Origin: Nevskia sp.
GTDB lineage: Bacteria; Pseudomonadota; Gammaproteobacteria; Nevskiales; Nevskiaceae
Length of the DNA stretch: 64,000 nucleotides
Direction: 5' to 3'
Assembly (NCBI RefSeq): GCF_021732705.1
Contig: NZ_JAKFUM010000007.1
Span: forward strand, 124,001-188,000
The translations under genes were made by a program, and so were the position numbers. Below are positions 33,421-42,863 of this stretch, piece after piece; within the stretch, counting starts at the first letter, position 1, and the number at the start of each line of letters is the position of its first letter. The notes beneath the pieces were generated by a model. It worked only from the letters and a program-made list of their open reading frames with translations, made no database searches and had not been told where the DNA came from.

Positions 33421-35352
33421 TTACGGATTCGGACGCCGCTGTCGGAGGATGTCGGCCAGACGATCCGGCGTGTGGTCGATCCGTTCAAGATGCGGGTACT
33501 GCAGGCCGTCGTGATAGTCGAGCTTGACCGTGCTGTAGCGATCGTAGGTTTTCATCAGCAGCTCGATCGGAGCAGCACCGGACTTGGCAGCCTTGATCGT
33601 GTCGCGCAGCAGCTCGTAGCTGTAGGCGCGGCCATCGACCGCGACGAGCGTCATGCCCTTGGCGAGGCCGGCATTGAACGCGGGGCTGTCCCACAGCACG
33701 TCGGACAGTTCGCCGTCCTTGCCCATGACGATGCCGAGCGAGTAGCTGAAGTCCTTGGTCTTGCGTCTTTCGTCGACGCCCTTCGTGAACTCGGAAGGCT
33801 TGTCGGTGTAGACCAGCATCCAGCCGCTTCGAGCGAGACCGTCGAGCGGCGCGCCGGGACCATGGCCTTCGAGGCGTGAATCGAGAAAGCTGGACCAGTC
33901 GAACGGCGCGACGTCGTTCAGGGCCGCGACCACGTCTTCGAAACCGTACAGTTCCGGCGTGGACGAGCCGTCGTTGACGCCGAAGAAGCGACGGGCAAAG
34001 TCGTCCAGCGAGCGCTGCCCCTGCGTCAGCTCCCGCAACTTCGTGTCGGCATCTAGCCAGATCAGCAGACCTTCGTTGTAGTAGTCCTCGCTGCGCTGCC
34101 AACTGGCGAATGACAGCGGGCGACGCGGCGTCAGCAGCGGCTGATTCGTCGTGTCGCTCAACGCCCGCCAGCGACGTCCCGGCCGGCCGCGGTCGAGACT
34201 CGCAGCGATGGCGGCGATCGAATCCCGTGCGAGTTCCTCTTTCCACAGGCCCGAGCGCGCGGACAGCACCTGTCCCCAGTACTGGGTCATGCCTTCGTAG
34301 ACCCACAGGCCGCTGTTCCGCATCGGCGTGTTGAAGTGCGGCGTCCACAAGTCCGCGGGGCGGCGGAACTTGCCGTTCCACGAGTGCGTGTACTCGTGCG
34401 GCAGCAGGCTGCGGCTGACGGCCGACTTGTCCCAGTCGCTGAAGTAGTCGGCATCCAGCGCGTTCTCGCTGGACTGATGATGTTCAAGCCCGATGCCGCT
34501 GAAGTTGCCGCTGAGGCCAAGCAGGAAGTCGTAGTGCGCGTAATGCTGCGAGCCGTACAGCAGCAGCGCTTCCTGCACCAGCGCCCGATGCGCGGCGAGC
34601 TGCTCCGCGGTGATCTCGAGGCTTCTCGCATCGTCGGCGACGACATTCAGGCGAACCGGAACCTTCGCGTCGGGATCCGACAACAGCACTTGACGGAAGT
34701 GACGGCCGGCGAAGATCGGCGAATCGATCAGTGCGTCGAGCGAGACTGACGCGAAGCGAATGCGATCGCCGTCGCGATGCGCGACGTCCAGTGCCGTGCC
34801 GAACTGCCAGCCGGCAGGCACCGTGATGCTCGGCTCGAATTCGATGCGCCGGGCATCGAACCCAGCCGGGTACAGCACCACCGCGTTCCACTGCAGCCCG
34901 ACGATCTCCGGCGTGGCCACGAAGCGGCCCTGATCCTTCAGCAGCGGCGAGGCGTACTGGAACTCGAGATTCAGCCGACTCGCCCGTTTCGGCACCACCA
35001 TTCGGAAAGCGAAGGAATCGACAGGATCACGCGTCCACTCCACCCGTCGACCATCGTCGGTCGTGATGATGAGTCCCGCCAAAGCCTCGATCGGCCCGCG
35101 CGGTGCGTGATTGCCGGGCAGCCATTCGGGATACCACAGCGTCAGCGGGCCGGGCCTGACCGGCAGCGACTCGGCAACCCGCAGCAAGCGACGGCTGGTG
35201 TCGGTCAGGTCGACCGCGACGGCAATCGTCCCCGGATACCGGCCGCCTTTCGGCGCTGGCGGTGCGGCCGCGGCCGCCGGACCGATCCCGAGGACTACGG
35301 CGAGACACAACAGGCAGGCGAGCCGCCCGCGACAAGCGCGCAACAGGTTCAC
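33421..35352 (-). CDS. M61 family glycyl-aminopeptidase-like metallopeptidase with PDZ domain
   Basis: A 643-residue exported enzyme. Translation starts at a GTG (35352) with GGAGA 7 bases upstream and yields a signal peptide (LACLLCLAVVLGIGPAAA). The gluzincin motif HEYTH lies at 319-323, with third zinc ligand Glu353 in LWVYEGMTQYWG, both typical of M61. The N-terminal beta domain has the LWYPEWLPGNHAPRGPIE motif. A PDZ domain covers roughly 520-610 (YSLGIVMGKDGELSDVLWDSPAFNAGLAKGMTLVAVDG). The open frame on this strand runs on to 37599 but is a shadow of neighbouring genes. It probably trims Gly/Ala-rich peptides in the periplasm. Confidence 0.9.
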   Translation of the reverse strand: MNLLRACRGRLACLLCLAVVLGIGPAAAAAPPAPKGGRYPGTIAVAVDLTDTSRRLLRVAESLPVRPGPLTLWYPEWLPGNHAPRGPIEALAGLIITTDDGRRVEWTRDPVDSFAFRMVVPKRASRLNLEFQYASPLLKDQGRFVATPEIVGLQWNAVVLYPAGFDARRIEFEPSITVPAGWQFGTALDVAHRDGDRIRFASVSLDALIDSPIFAGRHFRQVLLSDPDAKVPVRLNVVADDARSLEITAEQLAAHRALVQEALLLYGSQHYAHYDFLLGLSGNFSGIGLEHHQSSENALDADYFSDWDKSAVSRSLLPHEYTHSWNGKFRRPADLWTPHFNTPMRNSGLWVYEGMTQYWGQVLSARSGLWKEELARDSIAAIAASLDRGRPGRRWRALSDTTNQPLLTPRRPLSFASWQRSEDYYNEGLLIWLDADTKLRELTQGQRSLDDFARRFFGVNDGSSTPELYGFEDVVAALNDVAPFDWSSFLDSRLEGHGPGAPLDGLARSGWMLVYTDKPSEFTKGVDERRKTKDFSYSLGIVMGKDGELSDVLWDSPAFNAGLAKGMTLVAVDGRAYSYELLRDTIKAAKSGAAPIELLMKTYDRYSTVKLDYHDGLQYPHLERIDHTPDRLADILRQRRPNP

Positions 35353-35618
35353 GACGACGATCTCCGGAAGGATGAAACCCGCACGATGGCGCGGCCCGTT
35401 CTCGTGCACGCAAGACGCCCGCCAATCACGGCGCGACGGTCGCGCACCCCACCGCCGTGCGCGGCGGCGGGCGATGCGCACTGATGAAGCGACACGGTCG
35501 CGACCCCGCGAACGCGGAGCGAGCGAATCCGTGCAGGCCGTCAGCGCTCGCGGCGAACAGGCCAGCGAATGCGCAAGCGGCGCTGGGACGCCGCCTGCGA
35601 CCGCCCCGGCGACGCGGA

Positions 35619-36377
35619 TCAGCCCTTGGTCGGCGCCTTCTTCGCGCTGACTTCCGCCAGCTTGCTCGCGAGCGCGGCCGGCGGCAGGTAACCCGGGAAG
35701 ATGTCGCCGTTCGGCAGTACCAGCATCGGCGTGCCGCGAATGCCGAGCGACTGCGCCAGCTCGTATTCGGCCGCGATCGGGTTCTCGCAGACCTTGCCCT
35801 TGATCTTGATGGTGGCGCCGCTCTTGGCCTCGGTCAGCGCCTTCTGCTGGTCGGCCGAGCACCAGACCGCTTCGGCGCTGCGCCAGGATTCCGTATCCGG
35901 CCCGGAACGCGGGTAGAACGCGTAACGGATGGCGATGCCCTTGGCGTTGTACTGCGCGATTTCCGAGTGCAGCTTGCGGCAGTAGCCGCAGTCGACATCG
36001 GTGAACACGGTGACCGTGTACTTGGCGACCACCGGCGGCGACGGGGCAAACTCGATGTACTTGCGGTCGCCGAAGGTGCTGAGCACGGCGAGGCGATCGA
36101 CCCGGCGGCGGTTCTCGGTCAGCTCCTCGCCATTTTCGAGGTTCACGAGGTCGCCGCGGAACAGGAACTTGCCGTCGGCAGTCACATAGGCGAAATCCCG
36201 CTCGTGCTGGATTTCGAGGATGCCGGCAATCGGCGACGGCCGGACGTTTTCCGGCTTGATGCCGAGTGCTTTGACCAGTCGATCCCGCGTGGCGTCGCTG
36301 ACCGCGTCCTCGGCCGCCCAGGAGAATCCGGTTGCGAGAATGGCCAGCGCGGCGGCGGCCAGGCGAGAGAATTTCAT
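35619..36377 (-). CDS. dsbC: DsbC-like periplasmic disulfide isomerase
   Basis: A 252-residue exported protein with signal MKFSRLAAAALAILATGFSWA, an N-terminal dimerisation domain (SPIAGILEIQHERDFAYVTADGKFLFRGDLVNLENG) and a thioredoxin-fold domain with the active site CGYC (130-133) and the cis-proline loop RGTPMLVLPNG. Further cysteines (VWCSADQQ and VCENP) match the second structural disulfide of DsbC. It reshuffles wrong disulfides in the periplasm. It is transcribed toward the M61 peptidase with 266 bases between, in which I see no gene. Confidence 0.95.
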   Translation of the reverse strand: MKFSRLAAAALAILATGFSWAAEDAVSDATRDRLVKALGIKPENVRPSPIAGILEIQHERDFAYVTADGKFLFRGDLVNLENGEELTENRRRVDRLAVLSTFGDRKYIEFAPSPPVVAKYTVTVFTDVDCGYCRKLHSEIAQYNAKGIAIRYAFYPRSGPDTESWRSAEAVWCSADQQKALTEAKSGATIKIKGKVCENPIAAEYELAQSLGIRGTPMLVLPNGDIFPGYLPPAALASKLAEVSAKKAPTKG

Positions 36378-36621
36378 GCGACGAGGTCCGGCGAAAGGGT
36401 GTGTCCGAGTATGACAAAAACCCTGCCGGACGGTTCAGCGCGCCTGCCCGGATCAACGACCGGACCCGGATCTGACAAGGTGCAGCATCGCGCCGTGACG
36501 CATCACGCGGACTCGATGTCGTCGATCCGTTAGCATCGTCGCATTCGCCCGCTCTTCCGACGGCCGCGCCTGCTCCGCGATCGGCCGCCCTGCCCTTGCC
36601 CACCGGAACCCGCTGTCCCGC

Positions 36622-38340
36622 ATGGAAGTTGCCAGCCACGCCATTCTTGTCGCAGGAACGCTGTTCCTGATCAGCATTCTGGCCACGGCGATGACGCCGC
36701 GGCTGGGCGTGCCGCTGCTGCTCGTGTTCCTGATCGTCGGCCTGCTGGCTGGTCAGGACGGCCCGGGCAAGATCGTGTTCAACGACTTCAAGCTGGCGAA
36801 TATCGCCGGCACCGCGGCGCTCGCGGTGATCCTGTTCGACGGCGGCCTGCGCACGCCGCTGTCGAATTTTCGCGTCGGCCTGCGGCCGGCGCTGTCGCTG
36901 GCGACGGTCGGCGTGCTGCTGACCACGGCGATCGTCGGCGCGGTCGCAGCCTCGCTGTTCAAGCTGCCTCTGGCCGAAGGCTTCCTGATCGGCGCGATCG
37001 TTGGCTCGACCGATGCCGCCGCAGTGTTCTCGCTGCTGTCGACGCGCTCGGTGCGCCTGAACAACCGCATCAGCTCCGCACTGGAGATCGAATCCGGCAC
37101 CAACGATCCGATGGCGGTGATGCTGACCATGGGTCTCGTTCATTACCTGCTGGCGCCGGCGACCTACAGCTGGGAAGACATCGCGCTGCTGCTGGTCACG
37201 CAACTGGCGCTCGGTGTCGGCCTGGGCTACAGCGGTGGCCGGCTGTTGATATTGACGATCAACAAGGTCGAACTCGGCGATTCGCTGTACCCGCTGCTGA
37301 CCATGTTCGGCGGGCTGCTGATCTACGGCGTGACGGCAACGCTGGGCGGCAGCGGCTTTCTGGCGGTCTACCTCGCCGGCCTGATGCTGGGCAACCAGCC
37401 GTTGCGGGCCTACGCCAGCATCAAGCGCTTCCACGACGGCATTGCCTGGCTGGCGCAGATCGGTATGTTCCTGACCCTGGGCCTGCTGGCAACGCCGAGC
37501 CGGATGGTCGATGCACTGCAGCCGGCGCTGCTGACCGCGGCCGCGCTGATCTTCGTCGCGCGACCGATTGCCGTGGTCGCGTCGCTGCTTCCGTTCCACT
37601 TCCCGTGGCGCGAGCAGGTCTATCTGGCCTGGGTCGGCCTGCGCGGGTCGGTGCCGATGGTGCTGGCAACGTTTCCGCTACTGGCGGGGCTACCGAATTC
37701 GACGCTGTTCTTCGACGTCGCTTTCGTCATCGTGCTGGTGTCGCTGGTCGTGCAGGGCTGGACCGTGGCGCCCGCGGCGCGGCTGCTTGACCTGCAGATG
37801 CCGCCGCTGTCGACACGTGTTCGCCGTGCCGACATCGATTTGCCCGGCACGCGCGGCTACGAGATCGTCAGCTACCGTCTGGCCCGCGGCAGCGCGCTGA
37901 TCGGCAAGAAGCCGAAGCAGCTGCCGATCGAGGATGGTTCGCGCATCGTCAGCCTGACCCGTGCCGGCAGGCTCGTGCCGTACCGCGAGTGGGGCACGTT
38001 GAAAGGCGGCGACTACCTGTCGCTGATCGTCGCGAAGTCCGAACTGCCCGAGATGGACAAGCTGTTCACCTCGACCCGCGGCGTGCAGGCAGCGGAACAA
38101 CAGCGCTTCTTCGGCGAATTCGTCGTGAGTCCGGATGCGCCGCTCGCCGATCTGGTGGCCGCCTACGGCCTCGATGTGCCATCCGGCGCGCCAGGCAAGA
38201 CGCTGGCCGCGTTCGTTTCCAGCGTGCTGCACAAGCCGGTGGTCGGCGATCGCCTGCGCCTCGGCGACATGGAACTGGTGGTGCGCAAGATGGATGGCGA
38301 GAAGATCGTCGAACTGGGCCTGCGTCTGCCGCACGGCTGA
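36622..38340 (+). CDS. cvrA: CvrA/NhaP2-type K+/H+ antiporter
   Basis: A 572-residue cation/proton antiporter of the CPA1 family. A membrane domain of about 390 residues carries GVPLLLVFLIVGLLAG, AVILFDGGLRTP, AIVGSTDAAAVFSLL and ESGTNDPMAVMLT, all hallmarks of NhaP2. A TrkA_C domain follows (about 405-485; GYEIVSYRLARGSALIGKKPKQL), then a C-terminal CorC_HlyC-like domain (about 495-572). The protein expels K+ in exchange for H+. It lies close to kdp, so uptake and efflux of potassium are encoded within 15 kb. No operon partner is evident. Confidence 0.92.
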   Translation: MEVASHAILVAGTLFLISILATAMTPRLGVPLLLVFLIVGLLAGQDGPGKIVFNDFKLANIAGTAALAVILFDGGLRTPLSNFRVGLRPALSLATVGVLLTTAIVGAVAASLFKLPLAEGFLIGAIVGSTDAAAVFSLLSTRSVRLNNRISSALEIESGTNDPMAVMLTMGLVHYLLAPATYSWEDIALLLVTQLALGVGLGYSGGRLLILTINKVELGDSLYPLLTMFGGLLIYGVTATLGGSGFLAVYLAGLMLGNQPLRAYASIKRFHDGIAWLAQIGMFLTLGLLATPSRMVDALQPALLTAAALIFVARPIAVVASLLPFHFPWREQVYLAWVGLRGSVPMVLATFPLLAGLPNSTLFFDVAFVIVLVSLVVQGWTVAPAARLLDLQMPPLSTRVRRADIDLPGTRGYEIVSYRLARGSALIGKKPKQLPIEDGSRIVSLTRAGRLVPYREWGTLKGGDYLSLIVAKSELPEMDKLFTSTRGVQAAEQQRFFGEFVVSPDAPLADLVAAYGLDVPSGAPGKTLAAFVSSVLHKPVVGDRLRLGDMELVVRKMDGEKIVELGLRLPHG

Positions 38341-38756
38341 AGCGCGACCGCACGCGGCGACGGCCGCGTCGCAGTCCGCTGTTCCGTCACCGTTGATCGC
38401 GCTTGATCACGCTTCAGCGCTGCTTGCGCCACGCGGGCGAAATCCGCACAGTGCCGAGTCTGGCCTGCAGCAGACCACTACGCCTCGCGCAAAGGTGGCG
38501 CCCCTGCACGGCCATCGGGGAGATTTCTTGCAGAATCGGGCTGCAGCTGCGTTTTCTCGACGCTGATCGCGGGTTTCGTCAATGTCGTGCCACTTCCACT
38601 GGCGTTTCGCCGCCAGCTGGTGTGGTTCGTGCGTTGCGCCAGTGACACGATCCGGCAGTTCGCGAGCGCCACGTCGCAGTCAGTGCGACGCGCGCCATCG
38701 CGGCGGTGGCCGGGTCATCGAACGGTTTCAAAGCAAATTCACGGGAGAGGGGTTTC
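38341..38756. other. Intergenic region before nupC, no gene seen
   Basis: This 416-base region has no open frame with recognisable content. A short hairpin CGCGGC-GACG-GCCGCG follows the antiporter gene at about 38354-38369. GCTTGATCACGCTTCAGC near 38400 is partly repetitive. The last bases carry GGGAGAGG, the ribosome site for nupC. A promoter for nupC is expected here but I could not place it. Confidence 0.4.
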
Positions 38757-40064
38757 ATGCTGGAGCTTCTGGGTCATGTGGCATTCGGCTTGTTCGGACT
38801 GGCGTCGCTGATCGCGATCGGCGTGCTGTTCTCGAACAATCGCGGCGCGATCGACCGCAAGCTGGTGCTGACCGGCGTGACCCTGCAGATCGTCTTCGCG
38901 ACCTTCGTGCTGAAGGCGCCGCTCGGTCGCGACATCTTCGACAGCCTCGCCGGTGGCTTCGTCGCGCTGCTCGGCTACGCCAAGGTCGGTTCGACCTTCA
39001 TCTTCGGCTCGCTGACCTCGAGCGACACGCTCGGCTTCATCTTCGCCGTGCAGGTGCTGCCGACGATCATTTTCTTCGCCGCACTGACTGGCGTGCTGTA
39101 TCACCTCGGCGTGATGCAGAAGATCGTGCAGGGCATGGCCTGGGCGATCACGCGCGTGATGAAGGTGTCGGGGGCTGAAACCACCTCGGTCTGCGCCAGC
39201 GTCTTCGTCGGCCAGACCGAAGCGCCGTTGACGATCAAGCCGTACATCGAGCGCATGACCGAATCCGAGCTGATGACGGTGATGATCGGCGGCATGGCGC
39301 ACATCGCCGGCTCGGTCATGGCGGCGTACATCGGCCTGCTCGGCGGCGGTGATCCGGTGGAATCGGCGTTCTACGCCAAGCACTTGCTTGCGGCGAGCGT
39401 GATGGCGGCGCCGGCGACGATCCTGATCGCCAAGATCCTGCGGCCTGAAGTCGGCGAGCCGCTGACCCGCGGTGATGTCCGCGTGCCGGTCGAAAAGCAC
39501 ACCGCGAATGTCATCGATGCCGCCGCGGCCGGAGCCGGCGAAGGCCTGAAGCTCGCGATGAACGTCGGCGCGATGCTGCTGGCCTTCGTCGCGCTGATCG
39601 CGCTGATCAACGCGCCGGTTGCAGCACTCGGCACCCTGGACCTCGGCGGCACCACGATCAATGCCGTGCTGTCCGGCTGGGCGGGCCGCGACGTGAGCTT
39701 GAGCCTGCAGACGATTTTCGGGTATGTGCTGGCGCCGCTGGCCTGGCTGATCGGCGTGCCGTGGCAGGACGCAACCCTGGTCGGCAGCTTCATCGGCCAG
39801 AAGATCGTGATCAACGAATTCGTGGCCTACGTCGACCTGTCGAAGAACCTCGGCAACCTGCTGCCGGAAAGCCGCGTGATCGCGACTTACGCGCTGTGCG
39901 GATTCGCCAACTTCTCGTCGATCGCGATCCAGATCGGCGGCATTGGCGGACTGGCCCCGTCGCGTCGCGCCGACCTCGCCCGCCTCGGCCTGCTCGCCGT
40001 GCTCGGCGGCACGCTGGCGACGCTGATGACGGCGACGATCGCCGGCGTGCTGGCGCACTTCTGA
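38757..40064 (+). CDS. nupC: NupC-type concentrative nucleoside transporter
   Basis: A 435-residue inner-membrane nucleoside/cation symporter (CNT family). Family motifs: FGSLTSSDTLGFIFAVQVLPTIIFFAALTGVLYHLG, then the substrate-binding GQTEAPLTIKPYI and the MIGGMAHIAGSVMAAY stretch, later VGSFIGQKIVINEFVAY and TYALCGFANFSSIAIQIGG. GGGAGAGG precedes the ATG at 38757; the frame opens earlier without conserved sequence. It may work with the S1/P1 nuclease encoded earlier in nucleoside scavenging, though the two are 16 kb apart. Confidence 0.95.
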   Translation: MLELLGHVAFGLFGLASLIAIGVLFSNNRGAIDRKLVLTGVTLQIVFATFVLKAPLGRDIFDSLAGGFVALLGYAKVGSTFIFGSLTSSDTLGFIFAVQVLPTIIFFAALTGVLYHLGVMQKIVQGMAWAITRVMKVSGAETTSVCASVFVGQTEAPLTIKPYIERMTESELMTVMIGGMAHIAGSVMAAYIGLLGGGDPVESAFYAKHLLAASVMAAPATILIAKILRPEVGEPLTRGDVRVPVEKHTANVIDAAAAGAGEGLKLAMNVGAMLLAFVALIALINAPVAALGTLDLGGTTINAVLSGWAGRDVSLSLQTIFGYVLAPLAWLIGVPWQDATLVGSFIGQKIVINEFVAYVDLSKNLGNLLPESRVIATYALCGFANFSSIAIQIGGIGGLAPSRRADLARLGLLAVLGGTLATLMTATIAGVLAHF

Positions 40065-40083
40065 GCCTCGAAACGCCGCCTGC

Positions 40084-40103
40084 CGGGCACACGAACGTGC
40101 CCG
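40084..40103 (+). terminator. Weak hairpin after nupC
   Basis: CGGGCAC (40084-40090) pairs perfectly with GTGCCCG (40097-40103) around a 6-base loop, 20 bases after the stop. There is no T run, so it is only a possible terminator. Confidence 0.4.
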
Positions 40104-40288
40104 TCGTTGCGCCATCGATGCTGGCCGGCGCTACGCGGCGGCAGTCGTCGGTCCGGATTCATCGGGACCGTGCCGCGCCGGGCTGAGCGTTGGCGCCGCC
40201 GAGCGGAAGCTCGCGCTACCGATGACGCCTCGCTGACGCGGGGCTGATCCCAGCCACGATCTCGCGAAACAGAAGCGCCGGCGACGTG

Positions 40289-42271
40289 TTACGGCCGTGC
40301 AGCAAACGCCGCGACAAGCCGGACATAGCCGGCCTGGTACGAGATTGCCGGCTCCGCCACCACCCATGGCGCGTCGCTGTTGGTGTTCCAGTCCTTGAAC
40401 GACTTCTGGGGCGGCTGACCGGACGGCGGCTGCAAGGTCGGCGGCACGCCGTTGGTCGACGCCGTGGCGTTCGGGCCGCCGGGCACGTAGCCCGGTGCCG
40501 GACCGCATTCGGAAACTCCGGCGGTGCTCCACTTCGACTTTTCCCAGAACCACTTGTGGAAGACGGCGTTCACCGAGCGCGTGGCGCCGTACGACGCCAT
40601 GTTGGTCAGGTAGACGATGCCCAGCGGATTGACGCCGTGGAAGTAATGCAAGGTGTCGAGCGCACGCGTGCGATACGGCGTCTTGTCCTTGATGTCGATG
40701 TCGAACAGCTCGACATCGATGTTGCTCGCGCCATAGCCGGCGCGCGGGTTGTTGCTGCCCCAGTGGTACTGCGGCTCGTGCAGGAAGTTGCGATACAGGT
40801 CATCGCCCGCGACGGAGCCGTAGATGCCGTGCCCGGCCTTGACGTCGGCCAGCTTGTCGGCAAGGAAGGTCTTGCGCAGACCCGGGTCGGCCTGCGGCAG
40901 CCGCGTGTAGGCCAGCGCCGCCTCGCCCTGATACGGCCAGTAGCGCGACCAGCCGCTGTCCCGGTATGCGTACAGATCGCGGTAGTTGGCCTTCAGATAG
41001 TCGTCGTAGCCCTTCTCGCCGGTGATGGCGTACAGATAGACCGCCGCGACTGCGGCAAGTCCCTGCTGCTGGCCAACATCGAGGTCGGCATCACCGGCGT
41101 GGATCTTCTGGCTGTCGCAGGCCGTTTCCTTCTCCGGCGTCGCCTGATACCGCTCCCACGCCTTGATCGCGCGGATTTCCAGCGCCGTGGCCTCGTTCTC
41201 CAGCGCCGGGAACTGCCGATAGACCTGCGCGGCATGCGCGAACATGCTGGCGACGGCAATGGTCGAAGACGTGCAGCTGCCGATGTAATAGCGCTTGGCC
41301 GTGTCGCGGCTCGGCGGATCCGCCGGCGTCAGATCGATCGCGCCGACCTTCAGCGCAGCACTGCCATCCGGGTTCTGCATCTTCTTCAGCCAGTCGATCT
41401 CCCACTTCACTTCGTCGATCACATCCGGAATGCCGTTGCCGGACTCCGGGATGTTGAAGTCGTCGGAGAAGACCTTCGGGTTCAGCTCGTAGGACGTCAG
41501 CAACTGGTGGACCGGCTGCATGGCATAGGTCACGTACTTGTTGGTGTCGCCGGCATCGAACCAGCCACCGCTCAGGTCACGCGCCTTGGCCGGGTTGCCG
41601 GGATCGTTGATGTCGCGCGCCTCGACATCCTGAAACTCGCGGATGTAGGCCGGTTCGTCGGCCCAGCAGGCGCCGGCAAACTTCGCATCCTTGCGGAACG
41701 CACTGCGCTGGTAGAAGAACATGCGGACCGATGCCTTCAGCGCGTCGGCATAGACATCCGGCTTGATCGAGAAGATCGCCGAGCGGCGCTTGGTTTCGGT
41801 GTCGAACACGATGTACTCGCCCGGCGCGTCGAGCTTGCTGAAATCGAACCACCAGCCGTGATCGCCGGACGAATCCTGCGTCTTGCCGAACTCCCACAGC
41901 AGCGGCTTGCCGGTGAACACGACCTCGCCGTCGGCGACGCGCCGCACCTCGTAGTCCTCGCCCGGAACGTACGGATCCTTGGCGTCGAAGCCGGCATCCG
42001 GGCTGCGGATCACCGCGACCTTCGGATCCCCCGGCCGATAGCCGAACTGATCGACGAGGATGTGCAGGTCGAGCGGCACCGCCTTCAGCGAATCCGGCAC
42101 CGAGCGCGTGGCTGCGCTGACCTTGGCCACCGCTGCCGCAGCGGCAGGCGCATCGGCCGCTTGCGCGGTGCCTTCGCTGTCGTCATCGCAGCCGCTCAGC
42201 AGGCCGCCGGCCAGCACGCTGGCCATGGTGACGCGCAACGGGAAACGCAGCAGGGCGGCAACACGGTTCAT
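40289..42271 (-). CDS. GH9 family glycoside hydrolase lipoprotein (endoglucanase-like)
   Basis: A 660-residue lipoprotein. The ATG at 42271 has AGGAAG upstream and gives a signal ending in the lipobox LLSGC (Cys28), followed by an Asp/Ala-rich linker. An N-terminal Ig-like domain (CelD type; LHILVDQFGYRPGDPKVAVI) precedes the (alpha/alpha)6 catalytic domain. Catalytic residues: Asp in DLSGGWFDAGDTNKYV (nucleophilic-water base) and the proton-donor Glu in WVVAEPAISYQAGYV near the C-terminus. The usual HHR motif of the family reads FHKWF here. It would act on beta-1,4-glucans at the cell surface. No other carbohydrate-degrading genes are near, so it may trim a self-made exopolysaccharide. Confidence 0.92.
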   Translation of the reverse strand: MNRVAALLRFPLRVTMASVLAGGLLSGCDDDSEGTAQAADAPAAAAAVAKVSAATRSVPDSLKAVPLDLHILVDQFGYRPGDPKVAVIRSPDAGFDAKDPYVPGEDYEVRRVADGEVVFTGKPLLWEFGKTQDSSGDHGWWFDFSKLDAPGEYIVFDTETKRRSAIFSIKPDVYADALKASVRMFFYQRSAFRKDAKFAGACWADEPAYIREFQDVEARDINDPGNPAKARDLSGGWFDAGDTNKYVTYAMQPVHQLLTSYELNPKVFSDDFNIPESGNGIPDVIDEVKWEIDWLKKMQNPDGSAALKVGAIDLTPADPPSRDTAKRYYIGSCTSSTIAVASMFAHAAQVYRQFPALENEATALEIRAIKAWERYQATPEKETACDSQKIHAGDADLDVGQQQGLAAVAAVYLYAITGEKGYDDYLKANYRDLYAYRDSGWSRYWPYQGEAALAYTRLPQADPGLRKTFLADKLADVKAGHGIYGSVAGDDLYRNFLHEPQYHWGSNNPRAGYGASNIDVELFDIDIKDKTPYRTRALDTLHYFHGVNPLGIVYLTNMASYGATRSVNAVFHKWFWEKSKWSTAGVSECGPAPGYVPGGPNATASTNGVPPTLQPPSGQPPQKSFKDWNTNSDAPWVVAEPAISYQAGYVRLVAAFAARP

Positions 42272-42419
42272 CGGGTGACTTCCTGGCAAGGGGCGGCCTT
42301 GCGGCTGCTGGAACCGCAACTGTAGAGAACGCGGAGGACGCCCACCGGATCGATGAGGCGAATTTCCGGCAGGACCGGGACGGCGCTGCGGCCGCCGAAA
42401 CGGAATTGTCGCGAATGCG

Positions 42420-42448
42420 TTGCAGTACCGGCAATCGCTCCCTACAAT
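42420..42448 (+). promoter_or_regulatory. Sigma-70 promoter of the tRNA-Val gene
   Basis: TTGCAG (42420-42425) and TACAAT (42443-42448) are separated by exactly 17 bases, and the tRNA begins 10 bases after the -10. The GC-rich discriminator (GCGCGCC) is typical of growth-rate-controlled stable RNA promoters. Confidence 0.85.
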
Positions 42449-42457
42449 GCGCGCCTC

Positions 42458-42532
42458 GGACAGTTAGCTCAGTGGTAGAGCATCGCCTTCACACGGCGGG
42501 GGTCACAGGTTCAAGCCCTGTACTGTCCACCA
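42458..42532 (+). tRNA. tRNA-Val (anticodon CAC)
   Basis: A 75-base tRNA. The acceptor arms GGACAGT (42458-42464) and ACTGTCC (42522-42528) pair perfectly, followed by discriminator A and an encoded CCA. The D-arm carries TAGCTCAGTGGTAGAGC and the T-arm GTTCAAGCC. The anticodon stem TCGCC/GGCGG encloses the loop TTCACAC, giving anticodon CAC, which reads GUG (valine). The phage genes start right after it, so its 3' part is the likely integration site. The gene is intact. Confidence 0.95.
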
Positions 42533-42547
42533 AATTCAATGACTTAG

Positions 42548-42571
42548 GCCCGGTTTTCACCGGGCTTTTTT
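42548..42571 (+). terminator. Intrinsic terminator after tRNA-Val
   Basis: GCCCGGT (42548-42554) pairs with ACCGGGC (42559-42565) around a TTTC loop, followed by six T. It ends the tRNA transcript 16 bases after its 3' end. Confidence 0.9.
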
Positions 42572-42585
42572 CATTTAGACGGAAT

Positions 42586-42831
42586 TTAGACGCCGCCGCC
42601 GTGACGCGCTACGGCGTCCCAAACCAGCGTGCCGACCGCGCAAAGGATGCCGATACCGATCACCCACATGATTCGGGTGATCGTTCGCAGGTTGTCAGCC
42701 ATCACCGGGATCGGCGCAACCGCTTCCTCGACGTTCTGCAGGCGTCGATTGATCGTCGTGTGCCGTTCCTCGCAAATTCGCTCGTGAGCGGTCATCCGGT
42801 AATCCGTCTGCCTGCGGTCGTCGTTCGCCAT
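42586..42831 (-). CDS. XhlA/holin-like small membrane protein
   Basis: An 81-residue protein. Its N-terminus is charged and coiled-coil-like (HERICEERHTTINRRLQNVEEAV), and one membrane span lies near the C-terminus (ITRIMWVIGIGILCAVGTLVW). This is the layout of haemolysin XhlA-like proteins, which assist phage lysis. AGGAAAG precedes the ATG at 42831. It is the last gene of the phage block, where lysis genes often lie. No endolysin gene is next to it in the window. Confidence 0.6.
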   Translation of the reverse strand: MANDDRRQTDYRMTAHERICEERHTTINRRLQNVEEAVAPIPVMADNLRTITRIMWVIGIGILCAVGTLVWDAVARHGGGV

Positions 42832-42863
42832 TTCAGCTTTCCTGGAGCGATGAGCGGGCGGGG

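Noticed and set aside
35353-37599. Upstream extension of the M61 peptidase frame to 1392 codons
   Set aside because: The peptidase begins with a GTG plus signal peptide at 35352. The rest overlaps dsbC and the antiporter gene in other frames.
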